Assembly (NCBI GenBank): GCA_045645485.1
Contig: JAZRIX010000018.1
Coordinates: 1-26,148, forward strand
Length of the DNA: 26,148 bases
Source of the DNA: SIG440 sp045645485
Lineage (GTDB): Bacteria > Bacillota > Clostridia > Monoglobales > Monoglobaceae
Reading direction: 5' to 3'
Shown here piece by piece: positions 1 to 7,031 of the stretch. The notes under the pieces were generated by a model, which searched no databases, was not told the DNA's origin, and saw nothing but the letters and a program-made list of their open reading frames with translations. The number at the start of each line of letters is the position of its first letter. The stretch's first letter is position 1. The position numbers and the translations under genes were made by a program.

Positions 1-299
1 ATTTTGAATACTAACGTTTTGTAAAGTTCGCTAAAACTTTTTAAGGAATTGACAAGGTCATTAAACCTTGTGCAATTGTCGTAATATTGTACTCTTGTAC
101 TTATATTACCGCTTTTCTCACTGTGTACTTTTCAAACATCACATCGCAACTCTCACTTTCTGCTCCGTTGTGTCTCCACAACTTCGCTTCATCGTTCGGT
201 TGCTCCTCTTTCCCAAAAAACTCGACGGTATCTCCTTTTTCGGGAGCCCTGATTTTTTGGTGCCCATCTTTGTGAGCCTTGCCCCTCTCTCGAAGGAGC
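1..299 (-). other. Structured leader RNA, probably of an rRNA operon (16S off left edge)
   Basis: Downstream of the leftward promoters there is about 300 nt without a credible protein gene. Read on the - strand it holds a hairpin with a GAGA tetraloop (167-182, stem GTTGTG/CACAAC), a stretch at 121-140 reading GATGTTTGAAAAGTACACAG that resembles the boxA-type TTTGAAAA element of Firmicute rRNA leaders, a two-part hairpin at 81-109 (outer stem GTAATAT/ATATTAC, inner GTAC/GTAC), and a long bulged hairpin at 47-77 (ACAAGGT/ACCTTGT extended by AATTG/CAATT). Tandem strong promoters plus such a leader are typical of rRNA operons. The 16S gene itself is not in the window, so this is an inference. 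A 77-codon leftward reading frame here begins with the TTG of the -35 hexamer and is rejected as a gene. Confidence 0.6.
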
Positions 300-305
300 T
301 TATCT

Positions 306-334
306 ACTATATCACACCATTCTTCTTTTGTCAA
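306..334 (-). promoter_or_regulatory. Leftward promoter P2 (rRNA-type)
   Basis: On the - strand the sequence is TTGACA (329-334), a 17-base spacer, then TATAGT (306-311). Immediately upstream (about 338-366) is a run of A and T tracts like an UP element. Transcription would start near 299 and leave the window at position 1. Confidence 0.75.
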
Positions 335-399
335 GCCTTTTTTGAAACTTTTTTAAAAATTTTTTAGGCTTTCGAACACCTGATTGGTGCAACTCGTCT

Positions 400-428
400 A
401 TCTTACCATAACGTCCGACAATTGTCAA
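400..428 (-). promoter_or_regulatory. Leftward promoter P1 (rRNA-type)
   Basis: On the - strand the sequence is TTGACA (423-428), a 17-base spacer, then TAAGAT (400-405). A/T-rich DNA upstream of the -35 (about 431-460) could act as an UP element. It lies 94 bp upstream of a second consensus promoter in the same direction, giving the tandem P1/P2 layout common at rRNA operons. Confidence 0.65.
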
Positions 429-462
429 CATATTTTTCTAAAATTTTTTCATTTTTACTTTG

Positions 463-490
463 TTGACAAAAACCTTTTTTATGATATACT
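463..490 (+). promoter_or_regulatory. birA promoter
   Basis: TTGACA (463-468), a 16-base spacer and TATACT (485-490), followed by an AAAAGGA ribosome binding site and the birA ATG at 528. It is divergent from P1 with 34 bp between the two -35 boxes. Confidence 0.75.
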
Positions 491-527
491 TGTTTTATGA
501 CAAATTAACCAAAAGGACTGTTTATAT

Positions 528-1328
528 ATGTCAAAAATTACATTTTCCGCCCCCGACCTTTCGGCAACGGAAATTCTCCGTAACGCAAATAAAAACGCAG
601 TATCGGATATCATTATCCTTGAAAGTACAGACTCCACAAATATCTTTGCCAAAAAGCTTACTGCAGACGGTGCCCTGCACAATACAGTTGTTATTGCGAA
701 TACCCAGACCGCAGGTCATGGCAGATACGGCAGAAGTTTTTTTTCGCCGTCGGATACAGGACTTTATATGAGTATTGTGCAAAAACCTGACAGCATTTCC
801 ATTCCTCCGTCTTTGCTGACAATAGCTGCGGGAGTTGCTGTCTGCCGTACGGTCAGTCGTTTTTGTCCGGAAACTCCGCAGATAAAATGGGTAAATGACA
901 TATTCCTGAACAAAAGAAAGGTCTGTGGAATTCTTGCCGAAGCCGGGAGCTCTTCGCAGGGCCTTGATTATATAATAGCAGGAATAGGTCTGAATGTTTC
1001 AACAAAATCCGAAAACTTTCCCAAGGAACTGAAGGAAGTTGCAGGTTCCATAACCACACAAACAAGCCGAAGTTGTCTTGCCGCCGATATCATAAATGAG
1101 CTTGATATATTGACAACCCAAACGGGCACAAAAGAATTAATTGATGAATACAAATCCCTGTCTCTTGTTCTGGGCAAAGAAGTAACCTTTTGCAAAAACG
1201 GCACGGAATATGAGGGAATCGCATCTGACATAAATTTGGAAGGCAGTTTGGTTGTGACACTTCGTGATAAAACCTTATTAACTGTAAGATCAGGTGAAAT
1301 CTCACTTGGCAGTTTAAATTTCATATAA
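528..1328 (+). CDS. birA: Biotin--[acetyl-CoA-carboxylase] ligase, monofunctional
   Basis: This 266-residue protein attaches biotin to biotin-dependent carboxylases through biotinyl-5'-AMP in the cytoplasm. The biotin/adenylate loop appears as GHGRYGR (residues 63-69), followed by KWVND (120-124), which contains the active-site lysine of the family, and a small C-terminal domain (about 215-262). Bifunctional BirA repressors are about 320 residues and start with a winged helix-turn-helix. Here the catalytic domain starts almost at once, so the protein should be a ligase without DNA-binding function. The ATG follows AAAAGGA and a good promoter. A hairpin terminator follows directly, so it appears to be a single-gene unit. 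Confidence 0.95.
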   Translation: MSKITFSAPDLSATEILRNANKNAVSDIIILESTDSTNIFAKKLTADGALHNTVVIANTQTAGHGRYGRSFFSPSDTGLYMSIVQKPDSISIPPSLLTIAAGVAVCRTVSRFCPETPQIKWVNDIFLNKRKVCGILAEAGSSSQGLDYIIAGIGLNVSTKSENFPKELKEVAGSITTQTSRSCLAADIINELDILTTQTGTKELIDEYKSLSLVLGKEVTFCKNGTEYEGIASDINLEGSLVVTLRDKTLLTVRSGEISLGSLNFI

Positions 1329-1335
1329 AGGAAAA

Positions 1336-1374
1336 GAAGCGGCTCGAAAGAGTCGCTTCCTTATATATTCTTTT
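1336..1374. terminator. Bidirectional terminator between birA and the DMT transporter
   Basis: Ten-pair stem 1336-1345 with 1350-1359 (one G-U) closed by a GAAA tetraloop. A T-rich tail follows on the + strand and an equivalent T-rich stretch on the - strand, so it can serve both convergent genes. Confidence 0.8.
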
Positions 1375-1377
1375 GTA

Positions 1378-2319
1378 CTACATTTCCGCAAGACCTTCTG
1401 CAATCCCCATAACGATTATACCTACTATAACCGCCACTAAAGAGACATAATGCTTCCACGAAAGTCTTTCCTTCAAGAAAATTGAACTCCATACTGCCGA
1501 AACAACGCAGTATGCACAGATAACAGGTGCTGCACCCACAGGATTTGCCGCAAGGGCATAAATGTAAGCAAACTGACCTGCAGTTTCGCAAATTGCACCT
1601 ATACCTTTCGGCACTTCTTCTTTGAAGCTTGTAATCTTCTGTCTTTTGATAACAAAAACATAAATTGCAGCAACAACAGCCATAAACAAAAACGTAATCT
1701 CATAGGCAACATTTGCAACATCCTCGTCCATATAATGGAAGATGCTTGTCATAAAGGTGTTGCCTTCTTCAAGAATAACCGCATCAAAGAATGTTCCCAA
1801 TGCATCAATCAAACAATAAAGAACGGGCAACAAAATAGCAAGAACACTTTTGGTATACTTTCTGTTTGCTTTGAGCTGACGTCTCGCCTTTGCTTCATCG
1901 TCCTCGGTGTATTCTGCAATTCCCAACAAAACAACACCAACACAAACAATTATTACACCAATTGTAGAAAGACCGTCAATGGTCTGTCCAAGCACCAAAA
2001 AACAAAGGATTGCCGCAATTGCACCTGACGAATTGCATATTGGCGAAGATACTGAAAGCTCAATGTATCTGAGCGACACATAACCGAAGATCATTGACAG
2101 TATGTACATTGCCGATGCAGGCAGATAGTTGATTATGTCCTGGAGGGTAATTTTTACACCCCCTGCAATTTCAACAAAGGCGTGTATACCCATAACAACT
2201 CCAACTGCAATAACCATTTTCCAATGACTGTATTTATCTGAGGGCTTTGAACCCAGTTTGCTGAAGAAGTCCGAACCACTCCAGCAAAGCATCGCAATAA
2301 TCGCTAAAACTAACCACAT
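1378..2319 (-). CDS. EamA/DMT-superfamily transporter
   Basis: A 313-residue membrane protein with about ten hydrophobic segments arranged as two halves, as in the drug/metabolite transporter superfamily. The C-terminal half has the usual EamA pattern: ANPVGAAPVICAY, then a helix ending in LKERLSWKHY, then a final glycine-rich helix. A hydrophilic, charged loop (about 138-155, EDDEAKARRQLKANRK) separates the halves and would be cytoplasmic. The start ATG lies 6 bases beyond the stop of the upstream PLP-enzyme gene, and its GGAGG site is inside the end of that gene, so the two are translationally coupled. The substrate cannot be read from the sequence. The neighbour suggests an amino acid or sulfur compound, which is only an inference. 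Confidence 0.85.
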   Translation of the reverse strand: MWLVLAIIAMLCWSGSDFFSKLGSKPSDKYSHWKMVIAVGVVMGIHAFVEIAGGVKITLQDIINYLPASAMYILSMIFGYVSLRYIELSVSSPICNSSGAIAAILCFLVLGQTIDGLSTIGVIIVCVGVVLLGIAEYTEDDEAKARRQLKANRKYTKSVLAILLPVLYCLIDALGTFFDAVILEEGNTFMTSIFHYMDEDVANVAYEITFLFMAVVAAIYVFVIKRQKITSFKEEVPKGIGAICETAGQFAYIYALAANPVGAAPVICAYCVVSAVWSSIFLKERLSWKHYVSLVAVIVGIIVMGIAEGLAEM

Positions 2320-2325
2320 AATAAT

Positions 2326-3630
2326 TTAAACCTCCATAAATTTGATTTTTTCAATATCAAGGAGATGGGCATCCAACATTTTCTGAACAGACATAAGAAT
2401 ACCCAGCTTTGCGTGATACCATGTTATGCCGCCCTGAAAATAAACAGCAAAAGGTTCCCTGAGGGGTGCATCCGCACTGAGTTCGATAGACGAACCCTGA
2501 ACAAACGCACCTGCCGCCATAATAACCTGCGAATCATAACCTGGCATATCTCCCGGAACGGGTGTAACATAACTGTCAACGGGCGCTGCTGCCTGAATAC
2601 CCTCACAAAAAGCAATCAGTCTTTCAGCATTACCCAGTTCAACAGCCTGAATAATATCATGTCTTGATTCTGTTCCGTTCGGAACAACTCTGAACCCCAA
2701 TCTCTCATATATATTTGCGGCAAAAATCGCACCCTTGAGCGCACCTGCAACAACAGTGGGAGCCATAAACAGTCCCTGATAAAACTGTCTCATCATTCCC
2801 ATATTTGTTCCAACTTCTTTGCCGAGTCCCGGTGCTGTAAGGCGGTAACCGCATCTTTCGACGCACTCCTTTGTTCCACAGATATATCCACCGGAAGGTG
2901 CAAGCCCTCCACCCAGATTCTTGATAAGAGAGCCAACAATCATATCCGCACCGAAGTCGGGAGGCTCAGTCCTTTCAACAAACTCTCCGTAACAGTTATC
3001 CACCATACAAAGAACATCAGGTTTTATATTTTTTACAAATTTTATTATTTCAGCAATTTCACTGACAGAAAAGGTTTTTCGGGTCTGATAGCCTTTTGAA
3101 CGCTGAATGGTAACAAGCTTTGTTTTTTCATTTATTGCATTTTTTATACCTTCCCAATCAAATCCGCCGTCAGGAAGCAAGTCCACTTGTCGGTAAGAAA
3201 CACCGTATTCAGCCAAAGATCCTACAGTTGGTCTTATTCCTATTACTCCCTCAAGAGTATCATAGGGTTTCCCCACCGGTGACAGTAATTCGTCTCCCGG
3301 ACGAAGGTTTGCACTGAGTGCCAATGCCAGAGCATGTGTTCCGCAGGTAATCTGAGGTCTCACCAACGCATCTTCTGTATTGAAGCAGTCAGCATACACA
3401 CTTTCAAGAGTATCTCTGCCCACATCATCATATCCGTATCCCGTAGACTCATTGAAGCATGCCGCATCCACACGGTTTTTCTGCATAGCAGAAATAACCT
3501 TCAGCTGATTGTATTCTGCGGTTTCATCTATATCACGAAATCTTTTTTCCAGCCCGACAAGAATCTTTTCGCCCATTTCAAAGACTTCGTTGCAAATTCC
3601 AAATTTGTCGTAAATATTGTTTTTTTCCAT
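2326..3630 (-). CDS. Methionine gamma-lyase-like PLP enzyme ('aluminium resistance' family)
   Basis: A 434-residue fold-type I PLP protein of the Met_gamma_lyase/YnbB family, often annotated as aluminium resistance protein. Visible features are the cofactor-loop region TCGTHALALAL (about 95-105), the PLP-nitrogen-binding aspartate in MVDNCYGEF (D211), the lysine expected to form the Schiff base in SLIKNLGGGLAPSGG (K237), and a C-terminal domain ending with QGGITWYHAKLG. Length is normal for the family. The true reaction is poorly established in this family; C-S lyase activity is presumed from homology. It is the first gene of a two-gene unit with a DMT transporter and has a GGAGG site 7 bases before its ATG. 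Confidence 0.88.
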   Translation of the reverse strand: MEKNNIYDKFGICNEVFEMGEKILVGLEKRFRDIDETAEYNQLKVISAMQKNRVDAACFNESTGYGYDDVGRDTLESVYADCFNTEDALVRPQITCGTHALALALSANLRPGDELLSPVGKPYDTLEGVIGIRPTVGSLAEYGVSYRQVDLLPDGGFDWEGIKNAINEKTKLVTIQRSKGYQTRKTFSVSEIAEIIKFVKNIKPDVLCMVDNCYGEFVERTEPPDFGADMIVGSLIKNLGGGLAPSGGYICGTKECVERCGYRLTAPGLGKEVGTNMGMMRQFYQGLFMAPTVVAGALKGAIFAANIYERLGFRVVPNGTESRHDIIQAVELGNAERLIAFCEGIQAAAPVDSYVTPVPGDMPGYDSQVIMAAGAFVQGSSIELSADAPLREPFAVYFQGGITWYHAKLGILMSVQKMLDAHLLDIEKIKFMEV

Positions 3631-3651
3631 ATTTTAGTCCTCCGAGAACTT

Positions 3652-3680
3652 ATTATATAACATTTTGCAAAAATAGTCAA
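3652..3680 (-). promoter_or_regulatory. Promoter of the PLP enzyme-transporter unit
   Basis: On the - strand: TTGACT (3675-3680), a 17-base spacer, TATAAT (3652-3657), then GGAGG and the ATG at 3630. Its -35 directly abuts the -35 of the divergent LOG-gene promoter. Confidence 0.8.
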
Positions 3681-3709
3681 TTGATTTTTGTGAGAATATA
3701 TTGTATAAT
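3681..3709 (+). promoter_or_regulatory. Promoter of the LOG-family gene
   Basis: TTGATT (3681-3686), a 17-base spacer and TATAAT (3704-3709). A reading frame extending back to a TTG at 3701 would begin inside the -10 box, which supports the ATG at 3746 as the real start. Confidence 0.8.
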
Positions 3710-3745
3710 AAGCATATACATAAAACAATGGAGGTATCAGAACCT

Positions 3746-4321
3746 ATGAATATATGCGTATACGGAGCATCAAGCGATGCAATCGACAAAAGATTTATAG
3801 AAGACGGTGAACGGCTTGGGGAAGAAATGGCAAAACGCGGACACACTCTTGTCTACGGAGGCGGTGCACAAGGACTTATGGGCGCAGTGGCACGGGGAAT
3901 GACTCGCAGAAACGGAAAAATCATTGGTATTGCCCCATCATTTTTCAATGTAGACGGTGTATTGTACGACAAGTGTGCTGAATTCTTTTATCCTGAAACT
4001 ATGCGTGAACGCAAAAAGCTTATGGAAGAAATGTCCGATGCATTTATAATGACCCCCGGCGGCATCGGAACATACGAGGAATTTTTTGAAATTCTCACAC
4101 TCAAACAGCTTGACCGTCATACAAAGGCAATTGCAATACTCAACACTCTGGGATATTACGACCCGATGAACGACCTTTTGAAACGTACAAACGACCTTTG
4201 TTTTATGAAGGAAGCAACTCTTCAGCTCTATGAAAGCTTTTCCGACATAAAAACCCTTCTTGATTATCTGGAAAACTACGAGGAGCAGCACTTTTCACTC
4301 AACGAAACCAAACATATCTGA
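3746..4321 (+). CDS. LOG-family protein (TIGR00730), nucleoside 5'-monophosphate phosphoribohydrolase-like
   Basis: A 191-residue cytoplasmic Rossmann-type protein. The family signature PGGIGTYEE is at residues 104-112, preceded by MRERKKLM (87-93), the conserved arginine/lysine region. The N-terminus MNICVYGASS and the phosphate loop GGGAQGLMGA (38-47) are typical of LOG (Lonely Guy) proteins, which cleave the base from cytokinin riboside or nucleoside 5'-monophosphates. In bacteria the physiological substrate is often unknown. The ATG at 3746 was chosen because it matches the family N-terminus and follows GGAGG at 3730-3734. An in-frame ATG at 3728 has no such site. Confidence 0.9.
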   Translation: MNICVYGASSDAIDKRFIEDGERLGEEMAKRGHTLVYGGGAQGLMGAVARGMTRRNGKIIGIAPSFFNVDGVLYDKCAEFFYPETMRERKKLMEEMSDAFIMTPGGIGTYEEFFEILTLKQLDRHTKAIAILNTLGYYDPMNDLLKRTNDLCFMKEATLQLYESFSDIKTLLDYLENYEEQHFSLNETKHI

Positions 4322-4371
4322 GCAAATCTCTCAAGAGACTGGCAAAAATTCGTTTTTAAACAGAAAATATC

Positions 4372-4399
4372 TTGACACACACAAAAAAAGTGCTAAAAT
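4372..4399 (+). promoter_or_regulatory. Rubrerythrin promoter
   Basis: TTGACA (4372-4377), a 16-base spacer and TAAAAT (4394-4399), with a TG one base upstream of the -10 (extended -10). AAGGAGG and the ATG at 4432 follow. No clear PerR-like palindrome was recognised. Confidence 0.7.
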
Positions 4400-4431
4400 A
4401 TAATCAATAATTCAAGGAGGTAAAATAATTT

Positions 4432-4974
4432 ATGGCTAAAAATATTTATGCAGGAACAAAAACCGAAAAGAATCTGTGGGAAGCTTTTGCTGGCGAATCA
4501 CAGGCAAGAAACAAATATACATATTTTGCATCAGTTGCAAAAAAAGCAGGCTATGAGCAGATTGCCTCTCTCTTTCTGAAAACAGCAGACAACGAAAAAG
4601 AACACGCAAAGCTCTGGTTCAAGCATCTTGGAGAACTTGGCGATACTGCAGAAAACCTTCTCCACGCAGCAGAAGGCGAAAACTATGAATGGACAGATAT
4701 GTACGACAATATGGCAAAGGATGCTGAAGAAGAAGGCTTTACCGAGCTTGCGGCTCAGTTCCGCGCTGTTGCAGCAATCGAAAAAGCTCACGAAGAAAGA
4801 TACCGTGCTCTTCTCAACAATGTTGAAACAAAAGCTGTTTTTGAAAAGAGCGGTGTACAGATTTGGGAATGCCGCAACTGCGGTCATGTAGCAATGGGAA
4901 CAAAGGCTCCCGAGGTTTGTCCCACCTGCTTCCATCCCCAGGCTTACTTTGAAATCAAGAACGACAACTTCTAA
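4432..4974 (+). CDS. rbr: Rubrerythrin
   Basis: A 180-residue non-haem iron peroxidase of anaerobes that reduces hydrogen peroxide with electrons from NAD(P)H via rubredoxin-type carriers. The N-terminal four-helix di-iron domain carries E22 in GESQARNKY, the ExxH pair in NEKEHAK (E55, H58) and a second ExxH in IEKAHEERY (E117, H120). The C-terminal rubredoxin domain has CxxC pairs at C147/C150 and C163/C166. Length and domain order are those of classical rubrerythrin. It has its own promoter, a strong AAGGAGG site and a strong terminator, so it is probably a single-gene transcript with high expression. Confidence 0.96.
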   Translation: MAKNIYAGTKTEKNLWEAFAGESQARNKYTYFASVAKKAGYEQIASLFLKTADNEKEHAKLWFKHLGELGDTAENLLHAAEGENYEWTDMYDNMAKDAEEEGFTELAAQFRAVAAIEKAHEERYRALLNNVETKAVFEKSGVQIWECRNCGHVAMGTKAPEVCPTCFHPQAYFEIKNDNF

Positions 4975-4980
4975 TCATAC

Positions 4981-5015
4981 AAAAACATCCGCAGGCGTTG
5001 CCTGCGGATGTTTTT
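4981..5015. terminator. Bidirectional terminator between rubrerythrin and GH20 genes
   Basis: A perfect 16-pair inverted repeat (4981-4996 with 5000-5015) with a three-base loop. Its outer arms are A and T runs, so either strand gives a G/C-rich stem followed by T residues. It separates two convergent genes. Confidence 0.92.
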
Positions 5016-5024
5016 GTTAGGTTA

Positions 5025-6806
5025 TTATTTAACTCTTGCTTTCAATTCTTCTTTTCTCTTCAGCAACTTGTCTGAATAAAATTCAATACCTTTTTCAAAA
5101 TTTCTGTCTCTCCAACAATCCATATATTCAGTATAAACCTCATCAATCAACGCGGACACTTCCTTGTACTTGTCGGCTGTAATTTCCTGATTGCGTCTCA
5201 CCTTGCACAGCTCTGCCGCAACAAGAACCTGCTTTGCACCCAAAAGAATTTCCTTCTTGAGACGAGCGTCAAAGTCAAGCTCTTCAATATCCTTCATAAC
5301 CTTATTCACATAATCAATCAGGTTATCAAAGTAGAAGTCATAACCGTTTCTCTTCAGGTCAAAATAGATATTACCTGTAACGTCCAGAGGTTCGCCAAAA
5401 CTTTCGCCACAGATTGTGCCAACATGAATTCTCTCGGGTTCAAGGAGATAGTAATTTGCAAGTCTGAACAGAAGCTCAGAAACTTCAACACCGGCAAACC
5501 AGTAATCATCCATAAACCTGTTAGCCGCTCTGATGTAATCTGTCTTGAAGTCTTCACCGTTCTGAAGACGACCAACATTCCAAGCATACTGAGCAGCAAG
5601 AGCTGCCGCAAAATATGAGAAAACAAGTGATTGTGCATGACCGTCATCATTCATACCCCAGTCTGTAATGAGATAACCTCTTGCACCGAAGGTTCTTCCC
5701 ACTTCACCTGCTGTTCTCAGGTTGAATGTTGTAACATCATGTCGTCCTGTATAGCTGAGGTGAGTGTTTGCAGAGGGACAAACATAGAAGTCAACACCCT
5801 TCTGCTGGAACGCCCAGCAATGTTCCGCCATGGTCTGTGACTGAATAAGCTCGTAACCCCATTCAAGAGCTGTTGCATTCTTGGGAATTCTTGAATGAGA
5901 ATCGGGGTAGTTTGTAATCATATCAGCCCAGAACATAACCTTCTTGTTATATTTTTTGTTTATGTGGTCGGATATCTTGTTGAGATAATCCATAAACATG
6001 GTGTCCTTGCCGTACTTGTCGCAGAACTCCTTTGACTGGAACTTGCCCAGACCAAAAGCTTCGTCCATACCGACATTCACATATTCCGACTTGAAGTGAG
6101 GAAGAAGTGAACCAAACAAGCCATCAACAAAATTGAAGGTTTCGGGGTGCACAGGATTAAGTGTTCCTGAGTTGGGAGTCTCTTCATCAAATAGACCCAT
6201 ATGCTTATATTCGTCTCTGCCAAGCCAATGCGCCATATGTCCGAAGCAGTTCTGATTGGGAACGAGGTCAATAAATCTTTCGGAGCAGAAAGCTTCAATA
6301 TCCTTCATATCTTCAGGAGTGAGACATTCAAAATCCGCATTAACCTGAGGATATGCTTCATATTTGAAGCTGAAGTCCTCAATATAAATCTGGAATTCGT
6401 TGTACTTCATTTCAGCAAGGTATTCAATAAACTCTTTGAGGGTTTCTACCTTGGGTTTTCTTCCGCGGCTGATATCAAGCATATAACCACGGCGTTCAAA
6501 ATCAGGACAGTCCTCAATGCAAACAAATTTCAATTCCGCACCCTGAGCCTTTACCAGATGATAAAGTGAAGTTACTGCACGGAAACGACCCTCATCTGTT
6601 GCATAAGTAATCTTGATTCCCTTGTCACAAATACAAAGAGTGTGTGCTTCTTTTGAAAGGTCAGCTGACTTTTCAAACTTGATTTCATCACAAGCCAGAG
6701 CTTCGCTATAGAAGCACTTGAGGCAGGCAGTGTTCAGTTTTGCCTTCAGTGAATATGTACCGTCTTTAAATTCTTGTTTTTTTGGAATAGGAAAAATCAT
6801 TTTCAT
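5025..6806 (-). CDS. GH20-family beta-N-acetylhexosaminidase, apparently cytoplasmic
   Basis: A 593-residue glycoside hydrolase. Residues about 1-100 form a GH20b-like alpha/beta domain (FRAVTSLYHLV). A TIM barrel follows, starting at RRGYMLDISRGRKP (105-118). The catalytic D-E pair of GH20, where the Asp assists the substrate acetamido group, appears as VNVGMDEAFGLG (D248, E249). A long C-terminal helical region (about 430-593) follows. No signal peptide or membrane segment is seen, so it should act on imported N-acetylglucosamine or N-acetylgalactosamine oligosaccharides or on recycled cell-wall fragments. No sugar transporter is adjacent. The start follows AAAGGCGG. Exact substrate specificity cannot be read. 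Confidence 0.85.
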   Translation of the reverse strand: MKMIFPIPKKQEFKDGTYSLKAKLNTACLKCFYSEALACDEIKFEKSADLSKEAHTLCICDKGIKITYATDEGRFRAVTSLYHLVKAQGAELKFVCIEDCPDFERRGYMLDISRGRKPKVETLKEFIEYLAEMKYNEFQIYIEDFSFKYEAYPQVNADFECLTPEDMKDIEAFCSERFIDLVPNQNCFGHMAHWLGRDEYKHMGLFDEETPNSGTLNPVHPETFNFVDGLFGSLLPHFKSEYVNVGMDEAFGLGKFQSKEFCDKYGKDTMFMDYLNKISDHINKKYNKKVMFWADMITNYPDSHSRIPKNATALEWGYELIQSQTMAEHCWAFQQKGVDFYVCPSANTHLSYTGRHDVTTFNLRTAGEVGRTFGARGYLITDWGMNDDGHAQSLVFSYFAAALAAQYAWNVGRLQNGEDFKTDYIRAANRFMDDYWFAGVEVSELLFRLANYYLLEPERIHVGTICGESFGEPLDVTGNIYFDLKRNGYDFYFDNLIDYVNKVMKDIEELDFDARLKKEILLGAKQVLVAAELCKVRRNQEITADKYKEVSALIDEVYTEYMDCWRDRNFEKGIEFYSDKLLKRKEELKARVK

Positions 6807-6827
6807 TTCCGCCTTTCATTTCATTAG

Positions 6828-6844
6828 TTCAAATTTCCTTTGAA
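6828..6844. promoter_or_regulatory. Palindrome in the GH20 5' untranslated region
   Basis: TTCAAA and TTTGAA separated by five bases form a 6+5+6 inverted repeat between the promoter and the ribosome binding site. It might be a regulator-binding site; no known operator consensus is claimed. Confidence 0.35.
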
Positions 6845-6879
6845 ATATGCAACTCCGCATACCCCACCATTGTATGTAA

Positions 6880-6908
6880 ATTATACTTTAGAATAACAAT
6901 AATGTCAA
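6880..6908 (-). promoter_or_regulatory. Fully consensus promoter of the GH20 gene, with overlapping inverted repeat
   Basis: On the - strand: TTGACA (6903-6908), exactly 17 bases, TATAAT (6880-6885). A CATAC/GTATG inverted repeat (6858-6862, 6872-6876) covers the expected transcription start and could be an operator. A perfect promoter of this kind normally needs repression to be regulated. Confidence 0.8.
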
Positions 6909-6910
6909 TA

Positions 6911-6947
6911 CAAAAAGTAACAGGTCGAGAAATATTTTCTCAACCTG
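6911..6947 (-). terminator. Terminator of the rnf operon
   Basis: On the - strand a 12-pair stem (6936-6947 with 6921-6932, one G-U pair) with an ATA loop is followed by TTACTTTTTG. It lies about 85 bases past the rnfB stop and directly upstream of the GH20 promoter, so it insulates the two units. Confidence 0.8.
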
Positions 6948-7031
6948 CACGCCAACTATTTTTTTCTAACAACTATCTGTTGTGTTTTGTTCTATTCACT
7001 TTATTGCACCTGTATGTCACCGCATTTACTG

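Noticed and set aside
101..334. 77-codon leftward reading frame in the left flank
   Set aside because: Its start codon is the TTG of a consensus -35 hexamer and its body contains hairpins of a leader RNA; no protein family recognised.
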